Below are positions 31,550 through 34,733 of a DNA stretch of 34,733 nt, piece after piece. The position numbers and the translations under genes were made by a program. Each line of letters opens with the position of its first letter. Within the stretch, counting starts at the first letter, position 1. The stretch is from the NCBI RefSeq assembly GCF_026627255.1, contig NZ_JAPNLM010000047.1, positions 1-34,733 of the forward strand. Direction: 5' to 3'. The DNA comes from Streptomyces antarcticus (GTDB taxonomy: Bacteria; Actinomycetota; Actinomycetes; Streptomycetales; Streptomycetaceae). The notes under the pieces are model-generated. The model was not told the DNA's origin. It was given only the letters and a program-made list of their open reading frames with translations, and did no database searches.

Positions 31550-32473
31550 ATCCCCACCGACCCCGAATCGCCATCCACGCAGACGATCAAGAGACTGCAG
31601 GTTCTGAGCGAAGACTTCACCGTCCTGCACATAGCCATCCGGATCGGCTCCCTGACCGCCCCCAGCCCTTCCCCGCAAGCTCTCGCCACCCAGTACGGCA
31701 CTGCCCAGAGCCTCGCGACAGCAGCACTGCACCTCCTCCTGGACGTGGCCGAGGAGCCCTTCGCCCGCAGCAGCGCAGACGGAAAGGAAGCCGCGTCCGA
31801 CCTCGGTCGGCTCGCCAAAACCGCCAGCGAGGCCACCGTCCGGATCGCCAGCGCAACAACCTTGGCGGCGGAAGGCCGTCGCCTGGGCCGGGAGCCCTTG
31901 CCCGCCTGGAAGACGGCCCTCCTGCACCAGGACCTGGCGGACGCCACCACGCTGCTCCAGCGCGCAGTGGTCATCTGCCACTCCGCGGCCGACTTCACCC
32001 GGCTCGCTACCACGGCCCCCGAGCCCGCCGCCCCCACCGGCCAGGAGCTGCCGACCAGCACGGAAGAAGGCCAGACGGGCCTTCCCGCCACACCCCTCAC
32101 CCCGGCCCAGCGGGAGGCACTACGCCTCATCCACAAGGCAACGGTCACGCTCTCACAGCTGCCACGCGAGCACCCCACAACACAGGCAAGGGGTCCGGAA
32201 GGCCTTGTGACCCGGTCCGTGTCGGTCTCCATCCCGGAGGAGCAGCGCCACGCCACCGGCGAGGCCGGCGCGTTCCCGGGAGAGATCACGGCCCAGGCCG
32301 TGGATCAGCTCGTGGATATGGGCCTGGTCCAGCGCGACACGCGACGGAGCCTGTTCGTCGGACAGCGCCTCCACACCACTGCTGCCGGCCGCCGCACCCT
32401 TGACCGCTTCGGTCCAGCGCCCGCCCTGCCACCGCCCAGCGCGCCGCTTCCTGGTCTCCCGCGCGTCCGCTAA
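31550..32473 (+). CDS. Helical plus winged-helix-like protein (4 of 4), read from an ATC start
   Basis: This predicts 307 aa. AGGAG at 31540-31544 is five bases from ATC 31550. The first conventional start, GTG 31745, would remove 65 residues encoded with full G/C third positions, including the helix TIKRLQVLSEDFTVLHIAIR. A helical N-terminal region to about 170 is followed by a Pro/Thr linker and a winged-helix-like domain (LTPAQREALRLIHKA, ITAQAVDQLVDMGLVQRDTR, GQRLHTTAAGRRTLDRF). The tail is Pro/Leu-rich and ends GLPRVR. It is the last gene of the accessory block. Confidence 0.76.
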   Translation: MPTDPESPSTQTIKRLQVLSEDFTVLHIAIRIGSLTAPSPSPQALATQYGTAQSLATAALHLLLDVAEEPFARSSADGKEAASDLGRLAKTASEATVRIASATTLAAEGRRLGREPLPAWKTALLHQDLADATTLLQRAVVICHSAADFTRLATTAPEPAAPTGQELPTSTEEGQTGLPATPLTPAQREALRLIHKATVTLSQLPREHPTTQARGPEGLVTRSVSVSIPEEQRHATGEAGAFPGEITAQAVDQLVDMGLVQRDTRRSLFVGQRLHTTAAGRRTLDRFGPAPALPPPSAPLPGLPRVR

Positions 32474-32554
32474 CCCACCCAGCCTTCCTCGCCGCCCACC
32501 CCTCCCCCGCGCCGTAATTTTCCCCTGCGCCTCACCACCTCTGGATCCCCCCTC

Positions 32555-33457
32555 TTGGAAAACCCCCGCTACCGCATCCTTTCTTTGGGCGCCGGAGTGC
32601 AGTCGTCCTGCCTGCTCGCACTTTCCGCCGAAGGAATACTCCCGCGAATCGACTTCGCGGTCTTCGCCGACACAGGCTGGGAACCCCAGGCTGTTTATGA
32701 TCACCTCGACCGGCTCGAACAAGAGGTGGCCAAACCGGCCGGTATACCCATCCTTCGAGTTTCTTCAGGGAACATTAGGGACGACGCCCTGAATCCGGAA
32801 CACAGATTCGCGTCCATGCCGCTCTATATTCTCAACCGAGATGGCCGGCCGGGAATGACCAGGCGCCAGTGTACGGGCGAATATATAATTAAGCCGATTA
32901 AACGACAGGTGCGCGACCTGCTGGGATTCCCGCATCCGCAGCGGGTCCCCAAGGGTCTTTACGTCGAGCAGTGGGTCGGCATATCCACGGATGAGTTCCA
33001 TCGCGCCAAGGACTCCGACGTGAACTACATGCGCAATCGGCACCCACTGATCAATGATCTCGACTGGTCGCGCGCCGACTGCATACGCTACCTTTCCAGC
33101 GCCGGCCTGGCGGATACACCTAAGTCGAGCTGCCTTGGGTGCCCGTTCCACGGAAATGCGCAGTGGCGAAGCCTGAGGGATACTTCCCCGACGGAATGGG
33201 ATGACGTCGTCGCCTTCGACGCAGCCATCCGGAAGGGAAACGCAAGGGCCAACGCGTCGGGCAATCCTCTGCTGGGCGAAGCCTTTCTCCACCGCTCCCG
33301 CATCCCGCTCGACATGGCCCCGATCGACCATGTCACCCGCTCGGAACGCGATGCCGCCGAATCCGACGAGCTGGAGAACGGCGTGGTCAACGGGTGCTCA
33401 CCCTGGGCCTGCCGGGGCGAGGCACCGGAGCAGGGCGACTTCGGGCTTGCCTCGTGA
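32555..33457 (+). CDS. PAPS-reductase-fold protein of the phage type
   Basis: This predicts 300 aa from TTG 32555; the ribosome site is poor. The nucleotide-binding loop is SLGAGVQSS (residues 10-18), the adenylating-enzyme P-loop variant of phosphoadenosine phosphosulfate reductase-like proteins. Further motifs are FADTGWEP (38-45), RRQCTGEYIIKPIKR with Cys106, GISTDE (142-147) and SSCLGCPFHG with Cys193 and Cys196, which could hold an iron-sulfur cluster. Members on actinophages are of unresolved function and may modify nucleic acid rather than assimilate sulfate; no sulfate genes are near. Codon use includes ATA, TTA-type and AAA/ATT codons rare in the neighbours, suggesting a separate origin. 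It is coupled to the cytosine methyltransferase gene. Confidence 0.85.
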   Translation: MENPRYRILSLGAGVQSSCLLALSAEGILPRIDFAVFADTGWEPQAVYDHLDRLEQEVAKPAGIPILRVSSGNIRDDALNPEHRFASMPLYILNRDGRPGMTRRQCTGEYIIKPIKRQVRDLLGFPHPQRVPKGLYVEQWVGISTDEFHRAKDSDVNYMRNRHPLINDLDWSRADCIRYLSSAGLADTPKSSCLGCPFHGNAQWRSLRDTSPTEWDDVVAFDAAIRKGNARANASGNPLLGEAFLHRSRIPLDMAPIDHVTRSERDAAESDELENGVVNGCSPWACRGEAPEQGDFGLAS

Positions 33458-34650
33458 TGGACAGACTCGTGGTGGACCTCTTCGCCGGCCCTGGGGGCTG
33501 GAGCCACGCCCTGCACGTCCTCGGCGTGCGCGACGTCGGTCTGGAATGGGACGAGTGGGCGTGCAAAACCCGCGCGCGTGCTGGCCAGTTGACGATCCGT
33601 ACCGATGTGGCCATGTACCCAGTGTGGCCACTGGTCGGCCGCACCCGCGGGTTCATAGCGAGCCCGCCCTGCCAGGCCTGGTCGATGGCCGGCAAGCGGC
33701 TCGGCCTGGTCGACCAGCCGCTCGTCCACCAGGCCGTCGCCGACCTCGCCTTCGGACGGGACACCCGGGCGAAGCTGCTGGCCTCCTGCAAGGACCCCCG
33801 GAGCCTGCTGGCCGCGGAGCCGATGCGCTACCTCCACGCCCTGCACCAGGTCGGCGAGCCGGAGTGGATCGCGATGGAGGAGGTCCCGGACGTCCTGCCG
33901 CTGTGGCGGCAGTACGCCGTCATCCTGCGGGGCTGGGGCTTCTCCGTCTGGACCGGGATCCTCAACGCCGCCGACTACGGCGTGCCTCAGACCCGGCGGC
34001 GAGCGATCCTGCTCGCTTCCCGCACCCGCACCGCCGAACCGCCGCCACCGACCCATGCCCAAACCGCCGAACCGGAGAGCCTGTTCGGGCCGGGCCGCGA
34101 GCGGTGGGTGTCCATGGCCGAGGCCCTCGGCTGGGGCGCCACCGACCGGCCCACCCCGACCGTCTGCGCCGGCGGCGGTCCGGGCGGCGGGCCCGAACCA
34201 TTCCCCTCCGGGGCCCGCAAGACCCTGACGGACGCCCGCGACCGCGGTACCTGGAAGCCGCCCGCACCCGGGCAGCGCACCAGCCGCAGGACACGTCCCG
34301 GCCGCCTGCGCCCGCCGGACACCGGTAGCCCCGTCTGCACCTGTGGGAAGCACCGCTGGTCCTGGTCGCTGCGCAGCAGCAACCAGGCCAACGCCACCGT
34401 CCGGGGAGCGAACGAGCCAGCTGGGACGCTGTTCTTCGGGCACCGCGCGAACGAATGCCTGTGGGTCGCGGAACCCCACTCCCTCGAGGCCGACGAGGAG
34501 AGTCCGGCGCCGGAGTCGATCCGGATCACCGCCACCGAAGCGGGCGTCCTGCAGACCTTCCCCGCCGACTACCCATGGGCCGGCAACAAGGGGCAGGCCT
34601 TCTCTCAGAGGGCGGTTCGTGACTCTTTGAGTGGTTGTGTCGTCGCCTGA
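33457..34650 (+). CDS. C5-cytosine DNA methyltransferase, 3' end replaced by an insertion sequence
   Basis: This predicts 397 aa from ATG 33457; GTG 33454 overlaps the upstream stop and is also possible. Motif I is DLFAGPGGWS (7-16), motif IV SPPCQAW with catalytic Cys72, motif VI is EEV at 141-143 in place of the usual ENV, and motif VIII is QTRRRA at 178-183. The target-recognition part lies at about 190-340. The chain proceeds normally to WAGNKGQAFSQ, where a GNAVPP-type motif X should follow, but instead reads 13 unrelated residues to a TGA. That sequence belongs to the inserted element. The missing motif X helps bind SAM, so activity is doubtful. Confidence 0.88.
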   Translation: MDRLVVDLFAGPGGWSHALHVLGVRDVGLEWDEWACKTRARAGQLTIRTDVAMYPVWPLVGRTRGFIASPPCQAWSMAGKRLGLVDQPLVHQAVADLAFGRDTRAKLLASCKDPRSLLAAEPMRYLHALHQVGEPEWIAMEEVPDVLPLWRQYAVILRGWGFSVWTGILNAADYGVPQTRRRAILLASRTRTAEPPPPTHAQTAEPESLFGPGRERWVSMAEALGWGATDRPTPTVCAGGGPGGGPEPFPSGARKTLTDARDRGTWKPPAPGQRTSRRTRPGRLRPPDTGSPVCTCGKHRWSWSLRSSNQANATVRGANEPAGTLFFGHRANECLWVAEPHSLEADEESPAPESIRITATEAGVLQTFPADYPWAGNKGQAFSQRAVRDSLSGCVVA

Positions 34651-34733
34651 TGGTGTGGGGTGCGGGCGGAATCCGCTGGTCCGCAGCTGGTGGTCTGTTG
34701 GGGTGGCGGGGTGAGTGAACGCAAGCCGTACCC
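34607..34733 (+). mobile_element. Left end of an IS5-type insertion sequence (partial)
   Basis: Methyltransferase homology stops at about 34606-34608, and the next 103 bases contain no gene before a transposase-like start at 34711. The terminal repeat probably begins near GAGGGCGGTTCGTGAC. The right end lies beyond the window, so neither inverted repeats nor target duplication can be checked. Confidence 0.7.
34711..34733 (+). CDS. Start of an IS5-family transposase (partial)
   Basis: GTG 34711 opens a frame reading MSERKPYP to the window edge. From memory this is the usual N-terminus of IS5-family transposases in Streptomyces (typically followed by a DLSD/DLTD segment). Only seven to eight residues are available, so the call depends on that match and on the abrupt loss of the methyltransferase frame just before it. 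Confidence 0.65.

Noticed and set aside
31745..32473. GTG 31745 as start of the fourth winged-helix-like protein
   Set aside because: It has no suitable ribosome site, and 65 upstream codons show the same third-position bias and continue the helical domain.
1..34733. CRISPR array, tRNA or rRNA genes, toxin-antitoxin pair, integrase or att site
   Set aside because: No regularly spaced short repeats, no cloverleaf or rRNA sequence, no recombinase motifs and no tRNA-end duplication were seen on either strand.

Overview
The window is about 70% G+C with strong G/C bias at third codon positions. It uses many GTG and TTG starts, and its protein families (SCO6880-like, DUF6112-like, DUF317) point to Streptomyces or a close actinomycete. 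It reads as the transfer region of an integrative/conjugative element or a linear plasmid. It is not core chromosome: there are no housekeeping, rRNA or tRNA genes. No integrase, att site, origin or full-length relaxase is visible, so the ends of the element lie outside the window.

Layout. (1) 1-1610, left flank: the tail of a + strand gene, then on the minus strand a small unknown gene and a beta-class DNA methyltransferase. Between these two are a terminator and a palindrome. Upstream of the methyltransferase lies a large imperfect inverted repeat. (2) 1829-9726, conjugation apparatus, + strand: secreted transglycosylase/NlpC-P60 hydrolase, small two-helix membrane protein (VirB2/DUF6112-like), bitopic VirB8-like protein, VirB6/TrbL-like polytopic protein, SCO6880-like protein (VirB3/PrgI plus the N-terminal part of VirB4), two small unknowns, and a VirB4-type ATPase lacking its usual N-terminal half. 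(3) 9738-24730, a closely packed run of about 20 small unknown genes, interrupted by an MFS transporter gene that runs in frame into a zinc-ribbon-like protein and by a relaxase-like protein with a broken HxH motif. Many are paralogues assembled from a few shuffled modules, including three DUF317 proteins. (4) 24780-26573, VirD4/TraG-type coupling ATPase. (5) 26693-32473, seven more helical unknowns, four ending in a related winged-helix-like domain. (6) 32555-34733, a less G+C-rich PAPS-reductase-fold gene coupled to a C5-cytosine methyltransferase whose 3' end is cut off by an IS5-type insertion sequence.

Three signals run through the accessory genes. First, eight genes can only be read from a near-cognate start codon (CTG, ATA, ATT or ATC), each placed behind a plausible Shine-Dalgarno sequence; in two of them paralogues independently require the upstream sequence. 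Second, 26 of 32 accessory products end in arginine after a Pro/Ala-rich tail, while none of 11 apparatus or modification proteins does; this resembles the basic C-terminal signals of known type IV secretion substrates. Third, the same small domains recur in different orders. My inference is that the window holds a conjugation machine plus a set of weakly translated proteins that it may deliver or regulate. That function is not demonstrated by sequence.
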